33,736 bases of DNA, taken from Fusobacterium sp. GTDB lineage: Bacteria > Fusobacteriota > Fusobacteriia > Fusobacteriales > Fusobacteriaceae. This document shows, piece after piece, positions 24,447-31,210 of the stretch; position 1 is the first letter of the stretch, and every line of letters starts with the position of its first letter. Under the pieces are notes generated by a model. That model did no database searches. It was not told where the DNA came from and saw nothing but the letters and a program-made list of their open reading frames with translations. The stretch covers positions 1-33,736 of the forward strand of contig NZ_JAWDXO010000030.1 of NCBI RefSeq assembly GCF_032477075.1, given 5' to 3'. A program made the position numbers and the translations under genes.

Positions 24447-24475
24447 AAAAAAAGCGTATTGATAAAACAATACGC
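24447..24475 (-). terminator. Intrinsic terminator of secG
   Basis: Perfect 8-bp stem GCGTATTG/CAATACGC (24454-24475) with a 6-nt loop, followed on the minus strand by seven T. It lies between secG and rarA. Confidence 0.88.
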
Positions 24476-24484
24476 CTCTTCCTT

Positions 24485-24709
24485 CTATTTTACTAAGTAT
24501 AATAAAAGAGCACTGACAATAAATAGTACTGCAACCACTTCAGTTGCTTTAGCTAAAGGCCCACCGTCTTTTGATATTCCAAACACAGTATTTGAAGCTC
24601 CCATTCCCATGCTTGCTGACATTCCGTGGCTCCTATCAGGCTGTATAAGCACTAATATTATAAGCGCTATAGCAAATATAAAAAGCATTATTGTAAATAA
24701 TGTCTCCAT
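24485..24709 (-). CDS. secG: Preprotein translocase subunit SecG
   Basis: A 74-residue SecG, the small accessory subunit of the SecYEG channel. There are two membrane helices (about 3-22 and 52-72) joined by the typical glycine-rich loop (SMGMGASNTVFGISKDGG), with the conserved ILVLIQPDRSHG after the first helix. The ATG follows TAGGAGGAATTTT. It has its own promoter and terminator and so forms a single-gene unit. Confidence 0.95.
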   Translation of the reverse strand: METLFTIMLFIFAIALIILVLIQPDRSHGMSASMGMGASNTVFGISKDGGPLAKATEVVAVLFIVSALLLYLVK

Positions 24710-24751
24710 AAAATTCCTCCTAAACTTCTTCTCTTATATTAAATACAATAA

Positions 24752-24780
24752 ATTATATCACAGATATTTAAAATATTAAA
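24752..24780 (-). promoter_or_regulatory. Promoter of secG
   Basis: On the minus strand TTTAAT (24775-24780), 17 nt, then TATAAT (24752-24757) preceded by CTGTGA, an extended -10 identical to that of rapZ over TGTGATATAAT. Confidence 0.65.
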
Positions 24781-24794
24781 GTATAACTTTTATT

Positions 24795-25535
24795 TTAATC
24801 CCACCAAAAATACCATACATGAGAATTTCTTAAACAGCTTGCAAGAGAACGAATATCTCCACATCCCTGCATAACTATATCATAACAAAATGCAAACTGT
24901 TCTTCTGCCAATTCCTCAAGCTCTTCATTTTCTTTTAAAGGTTTATCTATATACAATTCCCAATTATCATAAGTTATTGCCCCTGGTACAGCTCCATATT
25001 TTTTATGCCAAAATTTGAATACTGCTGCCTGTTCTGCTGGTGTAGGACAGTCATTAAATCCACCCATAGGGAGCCATACTGCTGCTTTCCAAGGATCACT
25101 TTCAGGTATTTTTACAATTAGAACTTCTGGAAATGGAATTCCATTTGCATCAGCAAATGTTATAAACTCATTAGATGGTTCGCTATATTTAAAGTTTCCA
25201 ATCACATCATCACCAATATGCATATCGTTATATTCATCAAAACGTTCTTTTAAAAATTCACTTACATCTATACTTTCAGCTTCTTCTAAAGCTTTTTCAC
25301 GAAATTCTTTTATTCCATTCTGAGATTCTTCTACATTATAATCCTCATATATAAAACTAAGAGCTTCTGCTAAAATATCATTTGGTACTATTATTAGAGG
25401 TAAAAAGTTTTCTTTTTTTCCAGCCTTTTTTAATTCTTTATACCTATCCATTATCACACTGCTGTTCTTTTCATTTTCAAATATTTCATATTTACAATTT
25501 AAAAACTTTAATATTTCTCGACAATCACTAGTCAT
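24795..25535 (-). CDS. DUF4253 domain protein
   Basis: A 246-residue acidic soluble protein. The C-terminal half (about 150-246) shows the DUF4253 pattern: WKAAVWLPMGGFNDCPTPAEQAAVFKFWHKKYGA, a later TYDNWELYIDKP, EEQFAFCYDIVMQG and the terminal SHVWYFWWD. The function of the domain is unknown; it occurs scattered in bacteria, sometimes among immunity-like proteins. No toxin gene is adjacent here. The ATG follows AGGAGGAAAA, and a clear promoter lies upstream. Confidence 0.85.
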   Translation of the reverse strand: MTSDCREILKFLNCKYEIFENEKNSSVIMDRYKELKKAGKKENFLPLIIVPNDILAEALSFIYEDYNVEESQNGIKEFREKALEEAESIDVSEFLKERFDEYNDMHIGDDVIGNFKYSEPSNEFITFADANGIPFPEVLIVKIPESDPWKAAVWLPMGGFNDCPTPAEQAAVFKFWHKKYGAVPGAITYDNWELYIDKPLKENEELEELAEEQFAFCYDIVMQGCGDIRSLASCLRNSHVWYFWWD

Positions 25536-25567
25536 TTTTCCTCCTGAAACTTTTTATATTTATATCA

Positions 25568-25596
25568 ATTATATAATAAAATTATAAATTTGTCTT
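25568..25596 (-). promoter_or_regulatory. Promoter of the DUF4253 gene
   Basis: On the minus strand AAGACA (25591-25596), exactly 17 nt, then TATAAT (25568-25573), 32 nt before the ATG at 25535. Confidence 0.65.
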
Positions 25597-25645
25597 AAAA
25601 AATATGGGCTTCTTAAAGATTTATTTTTTATATTATGTAAATATT

Positions 25646-25671
25646 ATAAAAGGCAGTACAAATGTACTGCC
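25646..25671 (-). terminator. Intrinsic terminator of the PIN-PhoH gene
   Basis: GGCAGTAC-AAAT-GTACTGCC (25652-25671) followed on the minus strand by TTTTAT. It lies 16 nt beyond the stop of the PhoH gene. Confidence 0.82.
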
Positions 25672-25687
25672 TGCCTAATTTTAAACT

Positions 25688-26995
25688 TTACAATAATTTT
25701 ACTGCTATTTCAGCAAGTTTAGATCTTTCACCTTTTTTCAAAGTAACATGGCCTACAATATCTTCACCTTTCAATCTGTCAGCTAGATATGTCAATCCAT
25801 TTGTATTAGAATCAAGATAAGGGTTGTCAATCTGCTGAGGATCACCTGTAAATATCATCTTAGTATTTTCTCCAGCTCTTGTTACTATAGTTTTTATTTC
25901 TAATGGAGTAAGATTTTGTGCCTCATCAATTATAATAAGCCCTCTTGGTATACTTCTTCCTCTGATATATGTCAGAGCTTCTATTTTTAATACACCCATA
26001 GCTTCCAATCCTTCAACAACTTTCTCTCCAGTTTTATCATCTTTTGCTTCACTTAAAAAGTCTATATTGTCAAAGATAGGCTGCATCCATGGTTTTAATT
26101 TTTCCTTTTCACTTCCTGGAAGATATCCAAGATCTTTACCCATAGGGATAATTGGTCTTGCTATCAACAGTTTTTTATATTTTTTTCTTTCAACTACTAG
26201 TTCTAATCCTGTTGCTATAGCCATGAGGGTCTTTCCTGTTCCAGCTCCTCCTACAAGAGTAACTACTTTTATATTTTCATCCATTAAAAGTTCCATAGCA
26301 AATCTCTGTTCATCATTTCTTGCTCTAAGTCCCCAAGCACTGCCATCTCCAAGAAGAAACTTTTTAATTTTTCCATTATCATATCTTCCTGTAAGAATAT
26401 TTCCTTTACAATTAAGCTTAAAGAAACAATTTGGAGTAGGAATAATATCCTCTCTTCCTAAATCTGCAAAATCCATTTTACCATTTTTTTCATATTGCCC
26501 AAATGTCTTGCTGTCAACCTCTACTTCATAGAATCCATCATATAATTCTGTATAATCAACTTTATCTGTTGAATAGTCTTCTACTTCCAGTCCTAAAGCA
26601 TCAGCCTTTATTCTCATATTTATATCTTTTGTTACTATTATAATTCTTTTATCTGGATTATCTTTTTTTATTCCTAATGTAACTGAAATAATATAGTTAT
26701 CCACAATATCTTTTTTTAAAACTTCTGGAAGAAGCTTCATATCATTTTTGATCTCAACTCTAAAAAATATATCATTTTTTAATTCTACCCCTTTAAAAAG
26801 GCTTCCTTCTTTTCTGATTTCATCTAAAACTCTTGAAGCTAATCTAGCCTGAATAGCTGTATTTTGATTTCTTTTAAGCTTATCTATCTCTTCTATAACA
26901 TAGATAGGCAGAATAACATCATTCCCTCTAAAATTATAAATACAATAAGGATCATGAATAAGTATATTGGTATCTAATATGAATGTTTTTCTCAT
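25688..26995 (-). CDS. PIN domain-PhoH ATPase fusion (PhoH2/YlaK type)
   Basis: A 435-residue protein with an N-terminal PIN ribonuclease domain (about 1-145; acidic residues D8, E35/E36, D99 and D124 in FILDTN, VIEEID, DIVDNY and TKDIN) and a C-terminal PhoH ATPase domain (about 220-435). The ATPase has Walker A GGAGTGKT (249-256) and Walker B IIIDEAQN (354-361), followed by FTGDPQQID. PhoH2-type proteins combine RNA unwinding with sequence-biased RNA cleavage. In mycobacteria they are paired with an upstream antitoxin-like gene, but none is present here. The ATG has AAGGAG 9 nt upstream, with a TATAAT at 27045-27050 as a possible -10. Confidence 0.93.
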   Translation of the reverse strand: MRKTFILDTNILIHDPYCIYNFRGNDVILPIYVIEEIDKLKRNQNTAIQARLASRVLDEIRKEGSLFKGVELKNDIFFRVEIKNDMKLLPEVLKKDIVDNYIISVTLGIKKDNPDKRIIIVTKDINMRIKADALGLEVEDYSTDKVDYTELYDGFYEVEVDSKTFGQYEKNGKMDFADLGREDIIPTPNCFFKLNCKGNILTGRYDNGKIKKFLLGDGSAWGLRARNDEQRFAMELLMDENIKVVTLVGGAGTGKTLMAIATGLELVVERKKYKKLLIARPIIPMGKDLGYLPGSEKEKLKPWMQPIFDNIDFLSEAKDDKTGEKVVEGLEAMGVLKIEALTYIRGRSIPRGLIIIDEAQNLTPLEIKTIVTRAGENTKMIFTGDPQQIDNPYLDSNTNGLTYLADRLKGEDIVGHVTLKKGERSKLAEIAVKLL

Positions 26996-27083
26996 ATGTA
27001 ATCAGCTCCTTTTTTAAATCCTGTTCAGGACCATACTTCAGCCTATTATAAGATACCAGATTTTTATTAAATTTCCTCTTTTT

Positions 27084-28010
27084 TTATTTCTTTTTTAAAA
27101 TTTCTTTTATAGCTTCCATAGCAACAACAGTTCCATCAGCTACAGCAGTTGTCACCTGTCTTACTACTCCTGACCTTATATCTCCTGCTGCATACATTCC
27201 ATCTACATTAATTTTTAATCCATCTTTTGTCACAATATTTCCCTGATTGTCTAATTGAGCAAACTGTCCATACATCTCTGTATTATTTTTAGTTCCTAAA
27301 TAAAGAAAAGCAAAATCAGAAGGATAATTTTTTATTTCATTATTTTTTTCTACCACAAGCTCCTCAACATACTCTCCACCTTTTATTTCAAGTAGTTTAG
27401 CACCTGTTATTATCTCTACTTTTCCAGAAGCAGTCAAAGCATCTAAAATATTCTTTTCACATTTGAATTCTTTTTCATTTACAAATATTTTTATGGTTTT
27501 TGAAAACTTTGTAAGAAAAAGTGCTTCTTCCCCTACCTCTTCTCCCTGACCTAACAGAGATACATTTAAATTTTTAGTAAAAGCTCCATCACATGTAGCA
27601 CAATATGATACCCCTTTACCTAAAAATTCTTCTTCTCCTTTTAATTTTTTGTTTTCATTTTTTCCAGTTCCTGAAGCTATTATTACAACTTTCGCTTTAA
27701 AGTTTCCTTTATCTGTTTTTACTATTTTACTTTCAGTATCTGAATATACATCAAAATCTAAAAGAGTGGCGTCTAAAAATTCAACTCCATGATTTTCTGA
27801 TTGCTTTTTCATTAAAGTATAAAGTTCTTTTCCTGATATCCCCTCTGGAAAACCTGGATAATTCTCTACTTTATGAGCCATGAGAAGACTTCCTATTCCC
27901 TCTTTTTCAATTATTAAAGTCCTTAGTTTTGCTCTCCCTGTATATATTCCTGCTGTGAGACCTGCTGGTCCACCACCAATTATTATAATATCATATTTTT
28001 TTTCATTCAT
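27084..28010 (-). CDS. Thioredoxin-reductase-like flavoprotein lacking NADPH motifs (possible ferredoxin-dependent type)
   Basis: A 308-residue TrxB-family protein with FAD motif GGGPAG (12-17), redox-active CATC (137-140) and the C-terminal FAD motif GMYAAGDIRSGVVRQVTTAVADG. The usual NADPH-binding signatures are absent. Where GxGxxA is expected it has GQGEEV (154-159), and where HRRxxxR is expected it has VNEKEFK (177-183). Ferredoxin-dependent flavin thioredoxin reductases of clostridia and a cyanobacterium lack the same motifs and take electrons from ferredoxin. That makes a ferredoxin-linked enzyme likely in this anaerobe; another electron donor is possible. The ATG follows AAGGAGG. It lies 20 nt downstream of the MBL hydrolase gene in one operon, with no thioredoxin gene beside it. 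Confidence 0.9.
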   Translation of the reverse strand: MNEKKYDIIIIGGGPAGLTAGIYTGRAKLRTLIIEKEGIGSLLMAHKVENYPGFPEGISGKELYTLMKKQSENHGVEFLDATLLDFDVYSDTESKIVKTDKGNFKAKVVIIASGTGKNENKKLKGEEEFLGKGVSYCATCDGAFTKNLNVSLLGQGEEVGEEALFLTKFSKTIKIFVNEKEFKCEKNILDALTASGKVEIITGAKLLEIKGGEYVEELVVEKNNEIKNYPSDFAFLYLGTKNNTEMYGQFAQLDNQGNIVTKDGLKINVDGMYAAGDIRSGVVRQVTTAVADGTVVAMEAIKEILKKK

Positions 28011-28030
28011 AAAAATAACCTCCTTAAAAT

Positions 28031-28657
28031 TTAGATTATTCCCTGCATAGATAAAAATTCTTTTTCTTCTTCTATTGTTGTCTCATCACTGTGTCCACTA
28101 TATACTTTTGTATCAGCAGGTAATCTGCATAATTTTGCTAGACTGTTAAAAAGCATTTCTCCACTGCTTGTAGGCAAATCATATCTTCCATAACTTCTTC
28201 TAAACATAGTGTCTCCTGAAATAAGCATTTTAGCTTCAGGGCAATAAAAACTTTTTGATCCAATGGTATGACCTGGAGTATCTAAAACTTTAAACTCTCC
28301 TATCATATCTCCCTCTTTTACAGTATGAAATTCTCCATTAAAAACAAAATTCACTCCTGTGATATATTTCATTAAATTTAATTCCGCTTCAGTAAGACAT
28401 GCTGCATCCTCTTTACCTATATATACCTCAACATCAGTATATTCTTCTATCAGTCTATTTATTCCTGCAATATGATCCCCATGCCCATGTGTTAGAACTA
28501 AATATTTCAATGTAAGTTCATTGACTTTTAAAAAAGTCATAATTTTATCTATATTTTCTCCACCACAGTCAAAAAGATAAGCATTTTTATCATCGTTCCA
28601 AGTAAGGTAACAATTTGTCATCATTGAACCTAAATAAAAAGTTTTTATATTCATCAT
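28031..28657 (-). CDS. Metallo-beta-lactamase-fold hydrolase (glyoxalase II-like)
   Basis: A 208-residue soluble MBL-fold protein with the metal site THGHGDH (H57, H59, D61, H62), a later histidine in DTPGHTIGS, aspartate in SGDTMFRRSYGR, and a final YSGHSDET. Length and motifs match the small glyoxalase II-like group found widely in anaerobes, which may hydrolyse thioesters; the substrate is unknown. The ATG at 28657 was chosen over the next codon (also ATG) because AAGGAGG lies 11 nt upstream. It shares a promoter with the TrxB-like gene, suggesting linked thiol chemistry. Confidence 0.92.
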   Translation of the reverse strand: MMNIKTFYLGSMMTNCYLTWNDDKNAYLFDCGGENIDKIMTFLKVNELTLKYLVLTHGHGDHIAGINRLIEEYTDVEVYIGKEDAACLTEAELNLMKYITGVNFVFNGEFHTVKEGDMIGEFKVLDTPGHTIGSKSFYCPEAKMLISGDTMFRRSYGRYDLPTSSGEMLFNSLAKLCRLPADTKVYSGHSDETTIEEEKEFLSMQGII

Positions 28658-28690
28658 TTTCTACTTTTCCTCCTTAAATCCTAAACACAA

Positions 28691-28719
28691 TCTATATCAT
28701 ATCTTTAATTATACTTCAA
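28691..28719 (-). promoter_or_regulatory. Promoter of the MBL hydrolase-flavoprotein operon
   Basis: On the minus strand TTGAAG (28714-28719), 17 nt, then TATAGA (28691-28696) preceded by TGA. It lies 33 nt before the ATG. Confidence 0.6.
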
Positions 28720-28825
28720 TATCAGTGATTTTGTCTACCTAATTTATCAAGAACAACATATTACAGATGTTCTATCTTCCAAAAAAGCACAAATTCCCCT
28801 TTTATCAGATATATTCAAAAAGATA

Positions 28826-28854
28826 TACACTATTTTCATTCTTTGGTGTATAAT
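28826..28854 (+). promoter_or_regulatory. Putative promoter of the small ORF-trmL unit
   Basis: TACACT (28826-28831), 17 nt, then TATAAT (28849-28854) in the 392-nt gap between the MBL gene and trmL. It lies 37 nt before the small ORF at 28892. Confidence 0.5.
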
Positions 28855-28891
28855 CTATTGATAAACATTTTGATTAGGTGTGAGTCTAACT

Positions 28892-29008
28892 ATGAAAGAT
28901 AAAAACTTCAAGGAAGCTAAACAAATCTATAACCTCTATCTATTACAACCATTATCTCATATAAAATATTATGATATGTATAAAGGATTTTTGAAAAGGA
29001 ATAATTAA
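28892..29008 (+). CDS. Possible small protein or leader peptide, 38 aa, upstream of trmL
   Basis: A short frame starting MKDKNFKEAKQIYNLYLL and ending in KRNN. It is basic and tyrosine-rich, with AGGTGTGAG 7 nt before the ATG and a promoter just upstream. It ends 41 nt before trmL. I recognise no family. It may be a true small protein or an uORF affecting trmL. Confidence 0.45.
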   Translation: MKDKNFKEAKQIYNLYLLQPLSHIKYYDMYKGFLKRNN

Positions 29009-29049
29009 AAAATTAATTTTATAATATTATTATCCAAGGAGGATACAAA

Positions 29050-29508
29050 TTGAATATAGTTTTATTAAACCCTGAAATACCATATAACACTGGAAATATA
29101 GGAAGAAGTGCTGTACTTACTAATACAACCCTGCATTTAATCAAACCTCTTGGTTTTTCTCTAGATGAAAAACAATTAAAAAGAGCTGGACTTGATTACT
29201 GGCATCTTGTTGATTTAAAAGTATGGGAATCTTATGAGGACTTTATAAATGGAAATCCTGATGCTGTAATATATTATGCAACTACTAAAACAAAGCAAAA
29301 ATACACAGACATCAAATTTGAGAAAAATGATTTTGTTATGTTTGGACCTGAATCTCGTGGAATTCCAGAAGAAATACTGAATAAAAATACTGATTACTGT
29401 ATCACTATTCCTATGATAGATATGGGGCGTTCTTTAAATCTTTCTAATTCTGCTGCTATCATTTTATATGAAGCTTTAAGACAAACAGATTTTAATTTTA
29501 ATAAATAG
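29050..29508 (+). CDS. trmL: tRNA (cytidine(34)-2'-O)-methyltransferase TrmL
   Basis: A 152-residue SPOUT methyltransferase that methylates the wobble ribose of tRNA-Leu using S-adenosylmethionine. The trefoil-knot motifs are present: NTGNIGRS (13-20), FGPESRGIP and RSLNLSNSAAI. The length is typical. The start codon is TTG at 29050, preceded by the excellent site AAGGAGGA; no in-frame ATG fits. The VOC gene begins 8 nt after its stop, so the two are co-transcribed. Confidence 0.94.
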   Translation: MNIVLLNPEIPYNTGNIGRSAVLTNTTLHLIKPLGFSLDEKQLKRAGLDYWHLVDLKVWESYEDFINGNPDAVIYYATTKTKQKYTDIKFEKNDFVMFGPESRGIPEEILNKNTDYCITIPMIDMGRSLNLSNSAAIILYEALRQTDFNFNK

Positions 29509-29516
29509 GAGAATTT

Positions 29517-29903
29517 ATGTTTATTAATAAAATTCATCATATTGCAATTATTTGCTCAAATTATGAGAAATCTAAAAATTTTTATGTTAATATTTTAGGA
29601 TTTAAAATTTTAAAAGAAACATACAGAAATGAAAGAAAGTCATACAAGCTCGATCTTGAAATAGCTGGTGAATACCAAATTGAACTTTTTTCTTTTCCAG
29701 ACCCTCCTGAAAGAATAACTTCCCCAGAAGCTAGAGGATTGAGACATCTTGCTTTTGAAGTAGATAATATTGAGGATTTTGTAAAATATCTGAAGGAAAA
29801 TAATATAGTTACTGAATCTATAAGAATAGATGAAATAACCAATAAAAAATATACTTTTTTTAGAGATCCTGATAATCTTCCTTTAGAAATTTATGAAAAA
29901 TAA
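29517..29903 (+). CDS. VOC family metalloprotein (SMU1112c/YaeR type, glyoxalase I-like)
   Basis: A 128-residue single vicinal-oxygen-chelate domain. Likely metal ligands are H8 (IHHIAI), E56 (QIELF), H77 (LRHLAFEV) and E124 (PLEIYE). The block IELFSFPDPPERITSPEARGL marks the SMU1112c/YaeR group, whose substrate is unknown. It probably acts as a metal-dependent lyase or isomerase on a small thiol adduct or sugar. The ATG follows TAGGAG and lies 8 nt after trmL. Confidence 0.9.
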   Translation: MFINKIHHIAIICSNYEKSKNFYVNILGFKILKETYRNERKSYKLDLEIAGEYQIELFSFPDPPERITSPEARGLRHLAFEVDNIEDFVKYLKENNIVTESIRIDEITNKKYTFFRDPDNLPLEIYEK

Positions 29904-29904
29904 C

Positions 29905-29933
29905 TTCAAATTTTTCCTTTTTTTTGGTATACT
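29905..29933 (+). promoter_or_regulatory. Promoter of the YbaK-like gene
   Basis: TTCAAA (29905-29910), exactly 17 nt, then TATACT (29928-29933), 28 nt before the ATG at 29962. It begins right after the VOC stop codon. Confidence 0.6.
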
Positions 29934-29961
29934 CATAGTTAAAATTAAGGAGATGATAGTC

Positions 29962-30444
29962 ATGAGTGTTGAAAGTGTAAAAAAATTTTTTAAAGACAAC
30001 AATCTTCCCTTAAAAGTTGAAGAAACAGAAGGAGACACTGCTACTGTAAAAAGTGCTGCTGCAACTTGGGGAGTTGAAGAAGATCAAATTGCTAAAACTA
30101 TGGGATATAAGTTAAAAAATGGAGAATATATACTTATACTCACAAAGGGTGGAGCTAGGCTTGATAATAGAAAGTTTAAGGATAAATTTAAAGAAAAAGC
30201 TTCTATGATTCCCCATGATGAAGTATTAGAAGCTACTGGACATCCTATTGGTGGAGTATGTCCTTTTGGATTAAAAAGACCATTAAGAATTTATCTTGAC
30301 AAAACTTTAAAAGAATTTGAAATAGTTTATCCTGCTGGTGGTTCTGATCACTCTGCTGTTAAGGTTCCTGTAGATTTATTAGAAAGTATAACTCAAGGAG
30401 AATGGGTAGATGTCTGCAAAGAACCTGCTTCTGTTGAAAAATAA
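29962..30444 (+). CDS. YbaK/EbsC family aminoacyl-tRNA deacylase
   Basis: A 160-residue YbaK-fold protein of the group that hydrolyses mischarged tRNAs such as Cys-tRNA(Pro). Visible family features are the N-terminal VKKFFKDNNLPLKVEE, AKTMGYKLKNGEYILILTKGGARLD, the loop GHPIGGVCPFGLKRP and the terminal PAGGSDHSAVKVP. The ATG at 29962 was chosen because AAGGAG lies 9 nt upstream. The frame stays open back into the VOC gene, but those upstream codons lack a site. The exact tRNA substrate cannot be told from sequence. Confidence 0.9.
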   Translation: MSVESVKKFFKDNNLPLKVEETEGDTATVKSAAATWGVEEDQIAKTMGYKLKNGEYILILTKGGARLDNRKFKDKFKEKASMIPHDEVLEATGHPIGGVCPFGLKRPLRIYLDKTLKEFEIVYPAGGSDHSAVKVPVDLLESITQGEWVDVCKEPASVEK

Positions 30445-30453
30445 AGTATAGTC

Positions 30454-30486
30454 AGAGACTGATTTAAGGTTAGTCTCTTTTTTTTA
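30454..30486 (+). terminator. Intrinsic terminator after the YbaK-like gene
   Basis: AGAGACTGA (30454-30462) pairs with TTAGTCTCT (30470-30478) including one G-T position, followed by a run of T. Confidence 0.87.
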
Positions 30487-30523
30487 TTTTTTTAATATTA
30501 TTCATCTGTAAATAAAAAACATC

Positions 30524-30554
30524 TTGACCTAGAGTTAACTCCAGATGTTAAAAT
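30524..30554 (+). promoter_or_regulatory. MerR-type promoter with 19-bp spacer and operator
   Basis: TTGACC (30524-30529), a 19-nt spacer, then TAAAAT (30549-30554). The spacer holds the dyad CTAGAGTT-AACTCCAG (30529-30544; one mismatch). An over-long spacer with a dyad between -35 and -10 is the hallmark of promoters that MerR proteins activate by twisting DNA. It lies directly upstream of a merR-type gene. Confidence 0.85.
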
Positions 30555-30575
30555 TAATTCATAGGAGGTAGTGAT

Positions 30576-30953
30576 ATGACAATTGCAGAAGTAAGTAAAA
30601 AATTTGAATTGACTATTGATACATTGCGTTATTATGAACGTATAGGTTTAATTCCTACTGTCCCACGAACAAAAGGTGGAATCCGTGACTATGGAGAAAA
30701 TGAATGTAATTGGATAGAGTTTATCAAGTGTATGAGAGGAGCTGGCCTTCCTGTTGAAGCATTAATAGAATATGTTGGATTATTCCAGCAAGGTGAAAAA
30801 ACTTTAGAAGCTCGTAAAGAAATTTTAACAGAACAAAGAAAATTGTTAGCTACTAGAATAAATGAAATGAAACAAACATTGGATAGACTTGATTATAAAA
30901 TTGAAATTTATGAAAAATGTGTTGTAAAAAATGAAAAAAAATTAAAAATGTAA
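30576..30953 (+). CDS. MerR family regulator (NmlR/AdhR-like, with Cys52)
   Basis: A 125-residue MerR protein: winged helix-turn-helix (MTIAEVSKKFELTIDTLRYYERIGLI, then GGIRDYGENE), then IEFIKCMRGAGLPVEALIEY and a dimerising coiled coil (about 78-115). Cysteines are C44, C52 and C115. In the NmlR/AdhR group a conserved cysteine near position 52, here in IKCMRGAG, senses aldehydes or other electrophiles, so a similar signal is likely. It lacks the three-cysteine metal site of mercury- and copper-type regulators. The promoter upstream suggests autoregulation, and the gene is followed at once by a terminator, so its other targets lie elsewhere. The ATG follows TAGGAGGT. Confidence 0.92.
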   Translation: MTIAEVSKKFELTIDTLRYYERIGLIPTVPRTKGGIRDYGENECNWIEFIKCMRGAGLPVEALIEYVGLFQQGEKTLEARKEILTEQRKLLATRINEMKQTLDRLDYKIEIYEKCVVKNEKKLKM

Positions 30954-30976
30954 ATTATTAATTTATAATATTATGT

Positions 30977-31014
30977 AAAGGAGAGAATGGCCTTTGTCAT
31001 TCTCTCCTTTTATT
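30977..31014 (+). terminator. Intrinsic terminator after the MerR gene
   Basis: Perfect 13-bp stem AAAGGAGAGAATG (30977-30989) with CATTCTCTCCTTT (30998-31010), then T-rich sequence. Confidence 0.88.
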
Positions 31015-31070
31015 TATTATTTTATTTTTAAAAAAATCTACTTTTAATATATCAATTATTTTTAGATTTA

Positions 31071-31100
31071 TTGACAACAATAAAAAAATTATAATATATT
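31071..31100 (+). promoter_or_regulatory. Putative promoter of the membrane protein gene
   Basis: Consensus -35 TTGACA (31071-31076), 18 nt, then TATATT (31095-31100). This gives a leader of about 100 nt to the ATG at 31211. Confidence 0.5.
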
Positions 31101-31210
31101 TAAATTTTTTTATTTGTTTTTAAACTGCCCTTTATGATAAACTAAAATAGCAAGTAAAAAAATTATAAATTAAAATAAGATTTGTTTTATTTTATTGAAA
31201 GGGGAGAGAA

